The notes beneath the pieces are model-generated. The model saw only the letters and a list, made by a program, of their open reading frames with translations, had not been told where the DNA came from and made no database searches. A DNA stretch of 64,000 bases, taken from positions 65,812,501 to 65,876,500 of the forward strand of contig NC_080590.1 in the NCBI RefSeq assembly GCF_029962835.1. The letters are read 5' to 3'. Position 1 is the first letter of the stretch. Every line of letters begins with the position of its first letter. Positions 24,074 through 34,337 of this stretch are shown here, in pieces. The translations under genes and the position numbers were made by a program. This stretch comes from Magnolia sinica (lineage: Eukaryota > Streptophyta > Magnoliopsida > Magnoliales > Magnoliaceae).

Positions 24074-24898
24074 TGTTGAGGTCAAAATCTGGATCACCCT
24101 CCACTCAATGCGGTGAACCTTCGATGAGCCCTGGCCTTGCACAAAAGAGTAACCAAAGGAGACCCTAGCTAAGTCGGGGGACCCTCCGATGCCTAAGTCA
24201 GGCTAGGGAATCTGGTCTAAGTTGAAGGCAAAGAGAGGGTGTGAGATCTTGCGTACCTGTAGCAATGGGGTCCCCTAGTATTTACCTGTGGGTTAGATGA
24301 TCCATATCCATTAATCTCCGTATCATTCACTCAATCAACAAGATATTATGATCGTGGATATATTGTCCGTAATCTTTAGATCGTGCGGCGTATCGTGCCT
24401 TAATGACGTGTATCCTTGGGCGAGATGATCGGTCACGTCCGCATCTAGGTCGATCTCCAAATTCGGCATACAAAGTACCATCACATGGCTCAGCCTCAAC
24501 CTTAGCATGCGGCACATCCATGCTTAAACTCAGCCTCGGCCTCGGTGTACAACATATCCATGCCCTGACTCAGCCTTGTCCTCGGCGTACGAAGTATTCA
24601 TACTCTGACTCGGCCTCAGATCATACAGTCATGAGGCCGAGTACTAGTAGTTGGAGTCGGTCGATAGACGACCGGAGTCGAAGTTCGCTGATTAAATCTG
24701 AGAACGAAGATTAGGACTCGGGTCAACCATTCTCCTTCGGACGAGGACGAGGACTCGGGTCGACCAATCAGGATTGTAGTCCCAAGTTGTGACTTAGGAG
24801 TTGGCCCCTAACGTTGTATCCTCTTGCCGAGGCCTCGTTATTCGATTCGCGTAGCTCAGGCTAACCCCGATTATCCTTGTACAGATTTCCCCATAACA
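24074..24898 (-). repeat. 5' LTR of the Tat-type gypsy element
   Basis: It runs from TGTTGAGGTCAAA to CCCCATAACA. The minus strand just inside it reads TTTGGTGTTGTCTATGGGAAA, a diverged form of the TTTGGCGCCGTCTGTGGGAA leader seen in Tat elements. Short direct repeats of CTCAGCCTCGGCCTCGG type occur at about 24485-24615. No partner LTR is in the window. Confidence 0.85.
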
Positions 24899-25728
24899 AT
24901 TTCTACGCTTCAATTTTTTATGAATTCAGTCAAACATTAAGGTTGAATGTTCCTACTATTCTCATAAGTATTAGTAAATTTTGGCAATAAACTTCCATGT
25001 TAACTAGAAACTCTTCGACTTCCACAAGTCGAGAATATCCTCAAGAAATCAAATGCCGCCATGTAGCTTCTATCTTCAACTATATTGCAATAAATGCATT
25101 ATCACGCCCATTCATTTCTGCAACTATTAATGGTTTCTCGAATATGTTTTCTTCTTCCATACCCACAAATCTTATTGTTTACAAATCCTTGAATGCTCTT
25201 CATTATTAATCAATGGCTCTTGATATGTTTAGCTTCGCTAGGGCTTTCTTAATCATTGCCTTCGAGCTTGACCTCCTATCTATGTGCTGATTAGGGAACA
25301 GAGAGGGTATTGTGACTCACCTTCTCACACTTCAACCAATGTTGGCCACTGATAATTGAGCTAAAATCTACACAAGCCAATTGCAAAGAATCTGAACCAT
25401 TCTTGAGGATTTTGAACGACCCTAAACTCTTCACGACCTAGTGACTAAATGGTTCGAAACTCTTTAATCTTTGATAACGAGATTTGAGCAGAAGGAGTTA
25501 ACATACAATGGCCTTCGAGACTCCCTTGTTAGAGTTTATATGGCATATCGACATGCTCAGTGCCGTGTCAGTAATTTACAATGACTCAGATGAAGGCTAA
25601 GGAGGGAAGTTAACCGCATATTCCACTCTGCAGATTTGGAAAACCAACGTTGTGTGGTCCAACATCAACTTTAGATAGCTCAGAGCGGTTTGCGCCTTGC
25701 AACTGTAAGATGACTAGGGCCAAAGCTT
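24899..25728. repeat. Unidentified ~800-bp unit, copy A
   Basis: No gene is recognisable. The stretch is similar, at low identity, to copy B at about 34760-35240 plus 37075-37440. Matching landmarks in order are GAAACTCTTC, CCATGTAG, GA(G/A)CTTGAC, TTCA(C/T)GA followed by TGGTT(C/T)GAACT, and CTTGCAACT. Since the CACTA element between the two copies is a later insertion, the two units were originally close together. Short open frames (24997-25209) show no known domain. Confidence 0.5.
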
Positions 25729-26195
25729 CACTACAACAACTGGGACTTTTACTGGTGCTCTAAAGCGTCGGTAAAAGCCCCTAAAAGCGCCAGCAATTGT
25801 AATAGTGGCGCTAACCAAGCGCCGATAAATCAGTATGTCGGGAAAAGTATTGACAGTGCTAAGTTAGTTTTAGCGACGCTTGTCTGAGCACTGCTAATTG
25901 TAATTTTTCCCGACGTGAATAAGCACTGGTAGAAGTGGGTTTTGAACACTTTTTCTCATGAAAAGGCACCGTAAAATTTCTACACGAGCACCGGTAAAAG
26001 CTTTTCTATAGATTTGGGAGGCCCCAACATGCCAGTAATTTTTAAATATTTAAAACATAAAAATGATGCCATACAAATAAAACTGAATATTAAACAAATT
26101 TATATTACTAGATAATAAAAAAATATAATATTTATTACAATACACATCTTCAATTTGATGAGTTGGCTAAAAAATATCAATGTTAATTGATAACG

Positions 26196-27101
26196 AATAC
26201 ATCGGATTTCCTTCACTTGAGGGTTATCGGGGGGGGGGGGGAGGGGGGCTTATGCCATACAAATATCCTGCAATTTGAGTCCAAAGATCTGCTATGCAAA
26301 TAAACTTCTTCAAAATGTTCTTGGCCATGATGTATGTGTAGCCTGTCTCCTGTAATCAGGAATTACTCACGTAAGTTTAGTTTCCAGAACCTTGAAAGTT
26401 AAAAAGTGCATACAATGAAAAATAGACATAATTATTTACCTTAATGTCCTCAGTGTTCACATAAATATGATTGACTCTAAGATATAGATTCGTCGCTGAG
26501 ATTGCTCTCACACGCCAATCAGTTTTAGAACCAAATGCTGCTTGCTTATAGGGGCTTGTTGTGGTGACAATGAGTTCATTGCCGTGCACAATTGTTGTCC
26601 TTGTTGTTGACTACTATAAGTTGGCTTGTTCTTTCACCTGCACATGAAGATTTGCTAAAGATTATTAGCCAAGTGAAACCGGCAAAGAAGCTTCTCAGCT
26701 TGATAGACTTTTATTAAACGCATCACCTGCTTCTCAATCTCCATAATCTGTTGCCTCTGTTGTGAAGGTGGAGTTATCTCAACCCCCAGTATTATACCAT
26801 GAATTTTAGACTGTGTCAGTGCCGAGGTGTTTACATTATTCTTCTTGGCATAATCTGAGAGTATAAGATCTCTCAGAGAAACCTCAACCTGCATTGAATG
26901 AGATATTAGCAACTCTCATAGCAATGACATGCAATGCCAACCTCACACTGGACATTACAATAAATGCCATAGATAGAACTTTCATGTCATAAGTTGCTTT
27001 GAGAAAGTAAGATAGTAGGAAAACTTTTGAATCTTCTCATGATGATAAAATGCTTACCTCCATAGTCCTTGATCTCAGCAAAAATAGGATGCCAAGAAGA
27101 C
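26196..27101 (-). pseudogene. Captured fragment of the spliceosomal protein gene PRP8 (three clear exons, perhaps a fourth)
   Basis: PRP8 is the large U5 snRNP scaffold at the spliceosome centre. Reading on the minus strand, exon 26727-26888 is 54 codons in phase 0 with AG and GT flanks ([34 protein letters not shown]). Exon 26440-26637 gives [20 protein letters not shown] and [17 protein letters not shown]. Exon 26196-26349 gives [20 protein letters not shown], then [12 protein letters not shown] and [11 protein letters not shown]. These are consecutive in PRP8, across the RNase H-like to Jab1/MPN part. The second exon contains two in-frame stops, and a G/C run (26229-26247) expands the SPP-DNP junction in the third. 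Exon 27058-27101 may be the next one upstream. The source gene is about 2,300 codons, so this is a small piece. Confidence 0.93.
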
Positions 27102-27182
27102 CTGTAGAGAGAAGGATAAAATCAGGAAAATATTTTTTTAAGGTACAATTTGCAAAAATATTTACCAGAAAACAATTTCATC

Positions 27183-27307
27183 ATAAATCTAAAACCACTT
27201 GATACCATCCTTCTAGCTTATTTGAGGTCTCCTCATCAATCTCACATACAAAACCAAAATATCTATCATAAGAAACATTATAGATCTTCTTCTTTGCTTC
27301 TTCCTCA
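27183..27307 (-). pseudogene. Captured exon of a MORF/DAG organellar RNA-editing factor gene
   Basis: The minus strand encodes EEEAKKKIYNVSYDRYFGFV followed by CEIDEETSNKLEG. This matches the conserved MORF (RIP/DAG) box, where family members read SEEEAKKKIYNVSCERYFGFGCEIDEETS. MORF proteins partner with PPR proteins in C-to-U editing in plastids and mitochondria. The piece begins at a CAG acceptor (27308-27310) and about 34 codons are retained; the similarity then stops. It lies between the PRP8 and AP-2 alpha pieces in the same orientation. Confidence 0.88.
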
Positions 27308-28051
27308 CTGATAAATCATACATTACGAAAATAGTAAAACAAAAAGCCCCAATTATAAAAACAATTAAAACAATGCCATTCCAAACAATAGAGGCTGAAA
27401 CAAACAATATGCAAAGAAGAAGAGATTAGAAAAGAGATGGTGATCGGTCTATCCAATTTTCAAATGTGACCCACCTAATGAGTGAATGGGCCTGATTTGT
27501 TGGCCTGGGTATGTCAACAATGCATCCCACTTGTTGAATGACCTGGATCTTGAAGGTGTACCACATTAGCACATTTATGGGTAATGTCCTCTTCTGTCTA
27601 ATTTTCAAGTCTCTGAATCATATTGATCTCTTACATGAACAAAAGAAACCGCAAGAAACTAAAGAAATCACATTGCCAAGATGGGTGTACACATCAATTC
27701 CCAAATAGGAATTAGGAACAGAGCAAAAAGAGGAAATCAAGATCAAAAAACCTGAAGTCTCAAGTGTCCAAGATGTCCAACATTTGAGACTGGAAGTTGA
27801 AATTCAGACTCCCTAGCCTTGAGGTGGACTCTGATTCTACAACTGACATCAATAGAAGACAAAAATAAATAAATAAGAGGAAAAGCTTGGATGGGATAAA
27901 GGAAGACTGTTAGCAAATATCTGAAAGTATCGTCTCTGGTTGCCCATTAAGGACTGTCTGAAAGAACTTAAGGACTGCATTATAAGAATTCAAGTTGGCA
28001 TATTCAACCATTACTTGTCCACAAAAAACTTAAGGACATCCCTACTGATAC

Positions 28052-28183
28052 CCTATAGGCACACAAATCTGATTTGACATCAATTGTCCCTTCGATCTGG
28101 GAAGCATATACATGAGGGCAAACATTTTTTGACCAGTACTCTTTCAAATGCTCTGTAGCCTCTGTCCAACCATGAACTAGAAC
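28052..28183 (-). pseudogene. Exon-like 44-codon segment of unidentified origin inside the CACTA element
   Basis: On the minus strand this segment is preceded by TATTGTAG and followed by GTATCAG, is exactly 132 nt, and is open throughout. It includes VLVHGWTEATEHLKEYWSKN and CPHVYASQIEGTIDVKSD. Its length, phase and splice flanks resemble those of the neighbouring captured exons, so I infer another host gene piece. I do not recognise the family. Confidence 0.5.
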
Positions 28184-28365
28184 CTACAATACTCTAATAG
28201 AGGAATATCTTTACTGGGATGAAAAGAGGACATGCTTCTCAATATGTGAAAAAAACCAATCATGGTTTGTTACTGCATGTTACATGTTTCTGAGTAAACA
28301 ATTAGGAAGAAATTTAAAATTAAAAAAAATTTAAGAAAAAATTGCCTTCCAAAAGCAATTCAAAC

Positions 28366-28548
28366 CTGAAGCCATGGTGATGGGATCCTGTAGTAGGTGT
28401 ATTCTTGTGGAACATCCTGGTTCCTAGCAAGCCTCTCTAAAATTTTAACACACTTTGGAAAACTACTCCAATATGCTTCATGGTTATTTGAAACTGTGTT
28501 AAAACCCCTAGATTACGCTCATCTAGAAGCTGTGTCATGCAATCTGAC
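28366..28548 (-). pseudogene. Captured exon(s) of the AP-2 complex alpha-adaptin gene
   Basis: Alpha adaptin is a large subunit of the clathrin adaptor AP-2 in endocytosis. The minus strand encodes DCMTQLLDERNLGVLT at the upstream end. It then encodes NHEAYWSSFPKCVKILERLA and RNQDVPQEYTYYRIPSPWLQ. Both are consecutive conserved parts of the trunk domain, where family members read AQLLDERDLGVLTS...NNHEAYW. The two halves are in different frames, so the copy is not translatable as such. Flanks are CTTTTCAG and GTTTG, consistent with splice sites. Confidence 0.93.
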
Positions 28549-31142
28549 CTGAAAAGAAATGTAGCTAAAACAGAAAGTCAAGTGAGCATAAATAATCAAC
28601 AGGGCCCCATTAGAGGTAGAATACAAAATCCCTACTTAACAGCCATCTACATTAACAAAATTAGGATTCTCTTTACTTGCATAAATTGCAGTTTTCTATT
28701 TTACTGTTGATTTTTGGATTGAGACTGACTCTTTGCAAGTAAATAACAGTGCTAACCATCAAGCTATATATAATAACGGTGCTAACTATCAAATATGGAT
28801 GTCTCACACAATGCATGAATGCTACATGTACAGCGGCAAATACAAATAGCAAGCTGTGGGAGACCGAGTGTTTTTCTACATTATGGATCCAACACTCAAA
28901 CGATTTGCATTTTGATATCCTTCTAAAAACTTAACATATAATTATGTAGATCTCAGCATATTTACTTACACATACTTCATATTTATATGCATTTGAACAT
29001 ATCTAGTTATATCTTCCTATCTTGATTCGCTGTTGCCAAAAGCCTGAGTTTTGCCTTTCCTTCTGCAATTTCTATTCTTGTGAATATTTTAACATAAAAA
29101 TCTGCATATCTTTATATATTTACTGATGTGTCTCCATATTTACATGTTATTAGTTTGTTGGGCTTGTTTAACACCTTGGGTATGCTTTTGGGATGCAGAC
29201 ACACAAGTTACATTGATTTTTAGTATGTTTGGGGTTTTATTCTGTGATGGCCCTACTTGCAGCCCCTGTTTCTGTATTCTGCTCGCTTTCTAATATTATA
29301 TTCTGATTATCCATTTTTTTAAAAATTACTTCTTTTAATATGCATAGTTCTTCATATGCATATTCGCACATATACAAATGAATGTATGAGTGCACACAAA
29401 CATATGGTTCAACACAACATTAGCATCTTAAGTGTCCATATTTAGGATTGTATGTGTTGCTAAGATCCCTTGCCAGGTAAATTTTGTTATCAAGAGACAG
29501 AGAACTGAAGAGTAGAAGTTTAAAACCTTATACACATCAATGCACTCTGGTGCATAAAATACTGTTATTTATTTGATTAACAGCCCAGAAGCAGTTTCAT
29601 TTGACAATAACTCATGTTTCTGTAATCATGGATTTTGAAACTAAAGCTTCACTTGCTCCATACATAAAACTTGTCCCTTGCTCATGAAAAGAAGTTCAAA
29701 CAGGATTTCCATCCAAGAAAGATTTACAGAACTTGCCTAAGAGTGCCACATAAAACATAAGCCAGCAATGATATAATCAAAACTAGAACTGACTGAAAGC
29801 TCCAAACCAATATTTTATATGAGGAATAAGAAAATAAGTGGACGTGATGCAAAATTGGACATTATAGTTCTGTAGAAAGAGTGAAATGATAGAAAAGCAA
29901 TGTTAATCATTTTCCAATACCTTCACAGGGCCAGCGAAAATAGTTTAATGAAAAGAAAAGGTAGATGAACACCGAATCCATTCTTGAAGTTGAAATTAAA
30001 TTATCATATGGACGAAAAACCAACAACTACGGATTTCAATAATTTTTTTTTGAAGGATATGGATTTCAATAATGAATATGAAGTTTTAGTGACAACTGAT
30101 CACCTACAACTTCCTGTACGCTACAACCCATTTATTTATTTATTATTTTTTTTTTTTACTTCAGCTTTTGTTTCCACTTTTGCCCTTGGAAATATCATAT
30201 ATTCTCAAGGTTTTAAAAAAATGCTTGTAAAGGTTTGTAGGTTAACGTTCAGCTGGCTGAGGTAATCAGTGCTTTTTCTAAGTTAGTTTTCAAGCATTTG
30301 ATATCCACACGTGGGACGCATGTACAATATCCCGACCTTTCGTCAATTGGGCCCAACTTGAGTGATCTGCCTTATTTTTGGCTTCTCATACTAACATGAG
30401 CTACAGAAACTGATGAACGGATTGAATTTCACACGGAAATTGCTGTGGGCCTCAGAGAACATTGGATTACAGGAACTCCCTCCAAATGCTCTTACATTGA
30501 ATGGGCTGGATCTCTGCCACGTGTGCCATCCACAGATCCAACGTGCATTTTCTTGGCAACCAATCTGATCAATATTAAACATTCCATCAATGGTCTTTAA
30601 TTTGGATGGGCAAGATCATTTCCATAGAAGTACATTAGCTGATCCTGCCACAACCTTAGCTGTAGCAATAAAAGGTTGGCAGGGAAGAAATTTTGAGTTT
30701 TCAAATAGGAAAATGGCCATCAAATAATTAGCTATCTGCAGTGAAAAACAAAGATCTTCAAAAGACCACAACAAAAATTCATTCTGTAAGTTCATTTATA
30801 ACATATATCCAGTATGATAAGATAAACCTATGGAGATCAATAGAAAAATAGTAACATTTGAGGAAACTGGAAAAATAAGAAAACAAAACGCAACAGTATA
30901 ATTATGCAAATTTCCATGCAAAAAAGAAACTAAGAACATTACAGAATTGCCAACAAGAAACTCTTCATATTTCTTACATTACATATTAAGACTTGTGAAG
31001 CTGAATGAACCTTTAAAAAAAAGCTAATCCAAGAAAAACCCAAAAATCTATTTCACAAATACAAAAACCCGATCATTTAAATGGAGATTGAAATCAATAC
31101 AAGTTCCAAAAACAAAGAACAAGCTTAAAAAAGAAAACATAC

Positions 31143-31244
31143 CCTTTTCAGAAAATAGAAAATCAAGGCCACACATCAAGACCCAATCATGTCGATGTAG
31201 ATAATTTAGCTCGACGACATCATTGTCAACAATACCTAAGCGGC
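31143..31244 (-). pseudogene. Captured exon of the MOCS3/CNX5 (sulfurtransferase/adenylyltransferase) gene
   Basis: The minus strand encodes RLGIVDNDVVELNYLHR after a CTTCTCAG acceptor and ends at GGTATG. In MOCS3/CNX5 and related E1-like enzymes the ATP-binding region reads GRLGIVDHDVVELNNMHRQ. CNX5 activates the small sulfur carrier in molybdenum cofactor synthesis and tRNA thiolation. After HR the sequence departs from the family (HDWVLMCGLDFLFSEK), so only about 17 codons are diagnostic. Confidence 0.8.
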
Positions 31245-32178
31245 CTGAGAAGTGAAAATACATAATCAGTCTAAACAAATGCAGCATAAAGCAAAATACT
31301 ATAGTTACTGAAACAACAATAAAGAGCAAGTACCAAAATACTATAGTTACTGTAAGTGATGAAAGTTAATTCATGGATAAGCAAAAGCATTAATCAATCT
31401 AAACAAATGCAGCATAAACCCAAAGATCCTGACATTGAAATCAAGACATGATTATCATGCTATTAAATGTTCAGCAGAAAAAGTTCTTGAATTTACATCA
31501 GAAGAATGGTCTAATGCCTTCACCTAAAAATAGCAGAAGTTGACTAAGAAATTGAATGGGCTGTGCAATCGCATTGTTGCAAAGAACAACAAAATTAATC
31601 TAGAACTCTTAACAGAAGCTTGGATACTGTATGGATATATCAAATAGCAAGTGAAAACAAATAGGCATTTGCTTCAATATTGATTTGGGGAAGGCAACTA
31701 AATGTCAATGTGCACAACAGTAACACTGTCCATGTCTTGATTTTCAGCCCAAATCAAGGGTTGATTTATCCCACTTTGGATTTGGAATGAAATCAAATAC
31801 CCAAATAAAAAGTCCTAGTTGTGAACTTGTTTCTCCCTTGTGTTATTTGAGAAAGATGCAGACCAAATTGCTCATGCATCAAATCTATTTAGACAGTAAC
31901 AAACCCCGGCCGCAAGTACCACATTGTATCTACCATGTTCATGAAGCTATCATTCGAAAACCGAATCTCATACTAAAAAAACTAAAGAAACAATCTTCAC
32001 ATTACCATGAGATAAAAGTACAAGAATAAATAGACAAGGAAATTTTCTTATGCAAATACAAATATGGATATGCAAATACTTGTTGTTATGTAGCTATCCA
32101 AGTTACCATCTTATAAGTATTCTGACACATAAATGCATGTGCAAACACATAATAGGTGAGGAATATCGCCAAGCTTAC

Positions 32179-32450
32179 TTGATTGCTATAGTCTTGGACT
32201 TCAAGGCAATGCTATAAAAACCATGAACTTCCTCTGGAGCTGAAAAGCTTGCCAAGCAAGATTCTAGGGGCACCCGTGGTTGTATGTTTTCATCAGAAGC
32301 TCTGCTAGAATTCAAAGGCTCTACTTATCAAGACAGTGCAAACTGAGAATGACAAAAACACAATGTTTAATCAATGCTTCTATTACTTACACTTCCTTTC
32401 CCTCTCAAGCCTTTTCTGATTTTAACTTTTGAAAGGCTTCTAGTTGTTCT
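32179..32450 (-). pseudogene. Captured exons of ubiquitin-specific protease UBP14 (isopeptidase T)
   Basis: UBP14 removes unanchored polyubiquitin chains. The minus-strand exon 32179-32320 is open and encodes NIQPRVPLESCLASFSAPEE, then VHGFYSIALKSKTIAIK; family members read IVRPRVPLEACLASF...FYSTALKAKTTAIK. The preceding exon, about 32391-32450, gives LEAFQKLKSEKA with an in-frame stop and a GTAAGT donor at 32385-32390. Family members read ELEAFQKLKAEK here, directly before the next exon. Two adjacent exons and the intron between them were therefore captured together. Confidence 0.88.
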
Positions 32451-33116
32451 AAATTCTCAAATTACAAGATTATCAGAAAAAACAATCAAGGTAAATTACC
32501 AAAGAAAAAGAAAATTAAAAAGGAAAAAAGAAAAGATGAGAGAAGTTGTACAAACAAATGGAGGTAAACATGGATTCTGTGTTAGAATGAAAAATAGAGA
32601 GAAGTTGTACAAATGGAAAGCAACTGATCATGAAACAAAAATAGCCAAAGTGGATCTTATCACTGTCCAATCAAATCCAAAAATGGGAAGAGGTATTGCA
32701 TAAATAAGATGTTCTTCATGTTCAGTACTTGAAAGGTGTAAATAATTCTGATAATAGAACTCGCAACAAACTATGACAGTCTACCTTCTAATAACTGAGA
32801 CACCGCATAGCCTTTTACAAAAATCCACCCCAGTATATACTGATCTTGCATTCAATAAGAAAATTAAATAATAAAAATAATGTTACAAAAGCGTTCTCCC
32901 TGTAAATCAAATAGTGCACATATCTACTACCGTTTCACTTTCAGTAAGACATACAGGGAGATTTTTTAGGCATGGGGCACTAATAACCAAACCTACTACT
33001 TCATTTGTACGAAACAAGTACAGAGCACAGAACATCCATGTTTTCATCACCAAAAGGATTTATAGATTGTGTAAATGTTTGTGAAACAAAACCACCACCA
33101 GAATCAAAAAACTTAC

Positions 33117-33162
33117 ATCCAGACTTTAAATTAGTAAAGGCATCAGATTCAAAAAGTAGGAC
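33117..33162 (-). pseudogene. Short exon-like segment, unidentified
   Basis: Preceded by TTTCTAG and followed by a consensus GTAAGT donor on the minus strand. It is 46 nt long and translates as VLLFESDAFTNLKSG. It may be a further exon of the element's transcript or of a captured gene. Nothing links it to a family. Confidence 0.35.
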
Positions 33163-33794
33163 CTAGAAACTCTGTTAACAGAAGAAGGATTAGCACAAAA
33201 GAGGAAAATGAGGAGCTTTGCTAAATACAATGGCCACATGCACCTGTTACAGGCGGGCATACACATGTGGGATATAGAGTTGTGCTCCACCCAGGTGGGT
33301 GATGTGGGTCCCACCACAAAAATCTAACCCACTACATGGAGGGCCTAAATGCAGAAAGCAGACTCTTGAGAAACAAGAATCAGCCAGATTAGAAGATCCT
33401 GAACCTCTGACAAATGGCCTTTGAATGGATTGTGAAGTAGAGAGTACAACAACAGTCCACATCCAACAGAAAACATTACAATGGTTAAAAGGTTAGGATC
33501 TTCCAATCCAAGAGCTTTCTAGGCATCTCCATCCAAGAGTGGGGCCCATCGGATAAATAGCATGGATCACTGAGCTGGATCCACTACTACCGAAAACCAT
33601 TCAGTTGCAAATGCAAGTTTATTGAAAAATCAGATCAAGGGAAGAGAATTGCAGGAATCTAGAAAGCAAAACCAAAATCGAAAGTAACATCGTCGAATCT
33701 CGTCAGGAAGTCGGGAAATTATAAGAAATTTGGAGAAATAGGAGTAGAAATCTAGGGTTTTGAATTGAGTGAGTGAGTTGGAAAAGGGCAGTAC

Positions 33795-33838
33795 CTTAAA
33801 TTGGAGATGGAAGAGCGTGGAATGAAATCCGGATTCAT
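33795..33838 (-). other. Possible first coding exon of a chimeric transcript
   Basis: Downstream of the leader an ATG at 33838 opens MNPDFIPRSSISNL and runs into a GTACTG donor at 33794. No other exon of this frame can be assigned. Its position makes it a candidate start for a transcript through the captured exons. Confidence 0.35.
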
Positions 33839-34216
33839 CTTTTTACTCTCTCAGCTCACGAGAGGAGAAAGTCATGAAAAATATACAAGAAATCCACATA
33901 TGAAAAATGGAAAAAGAAAAAGCATCTTCTCACTTGAATTTTTTGAAATCCAAACCCTAGTTCTAGATCTAGTAAATCCCCACCATAACCAATCAACAAA
34001 CCTTGCAAAGTGCAAAAAATAGATCCAAAACCCTAGGAAACAAGAGAGTAGCAGATCCCAAAGCAGGTTTCTATAGCTGGAGAGATCCCAAAGTAGCCGT
34101 GAGAGAGAAAGAGGAGAGACAGAAGGAGAGAGTCATGGAGTTGTAGAGAGAGAGAGAAAGAGAGAGAGAGAGTCAAGTGTAGGAAATAGGAGAGAGTCGC
34201 GCTGGAGTCGGTAGGG

Positions 34217-34222
34217 TTTATA
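34217..34222 (-). promoter_or_regulatory. TATA box and CT-rich leader at the right end of the CACTA element
   Basis: The minus strand reads TATAAACCC at 34222, about 110 bp inside the terminus. It is followed by a CT-rich leader (34080-34175) and CTAGGGTTT motifs (around 33950-34040). This is the typical make-up of a plant Pol II core promoter and 5' leader, and it faces all the captured exons. Confidence 0.5.
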
Positions 34223-34337
34223 CATACATACATACATATATATATATATGGTAAGATATCCGTCGGGTAGGTCTTACATAGCGTCGATGAAAGAGAGGCG
34301 CAAATGCCGTTTATACCTGTTTTTGCTGTAGTGCTTC

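Larger units (their letters stand above)
17979..24898 (-). mobile_element. Ty3/gypsy retrotransposon (Tat/Retand type), broken, left part outside window
   Basis: On the minus strand, from the right: an 825-bp LTR (24074-24898), a leader with the Tat-type primer region, gag, aspartic protease, reverse transcriptase, an extra archaeal-type RNase H, and integrase with its C-terminal tail. The extra RNase H is the hallmark of the Tat clade. The left LTR is absent because the copia element was inserted into the 3' non-coding region at 17978. The coding region is old, with clearly more than ten breaks. Positions 17979-18600 are the 3' non-coding part; I see no gene there. Confidence 0.9.
25729..34334 (-). 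mobile_element. CACTA (En/Spm) DNA transposon carrying pieces of several host genes (Pack-CACTA)
   Basis: The element starts CACTACAACAACTG and ends in the complement of CACTACAGCAAAAAC. It is flanked by a perfect 3-bp duplication CTT (25726-25728 and 34335-34337), the target-site size for CACTA elements. Subterminal GCGCC/GGCGC motifs lie near both ends. Length is 8606 bp. I find no transposase (TNPD/TNP2) domain, so it is probably non-autonomous. Inside are exon-sized pieces of PRP8, MORF, AP-2 alpha, MOCS3/CNX5 and UBP14, all on the minus strand, separated by AT-rich intron-like sequence. Apart from the entries listed separately, 28560-31140 and 31250-32170 show no recognisable coding content. 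Confidence 0.93.

Noticed and set aside
27213-27407. 64-aa open frame with hydrophobic start
   Set aside because: It is the wrong frame over the MORF piece; the adjacent frame gives the clear MORF match.
30391-30582. 63-aa minus-strand frame in the CACTA element (GWHTWQRSSPFNVRAFGGS)
   Set aside because: Resembles the dispersed non-coding phrases of this genome, with no splice flanks or family match; not counted as a captured gene.
33247-33462. Possible captured exon (STSQSIQRPFVRGSGSSNLA)
   Set aside because: The frame is open but runs into dispersed GTGGGTCCCACC repeat sequence; no convincing splice sites or family.
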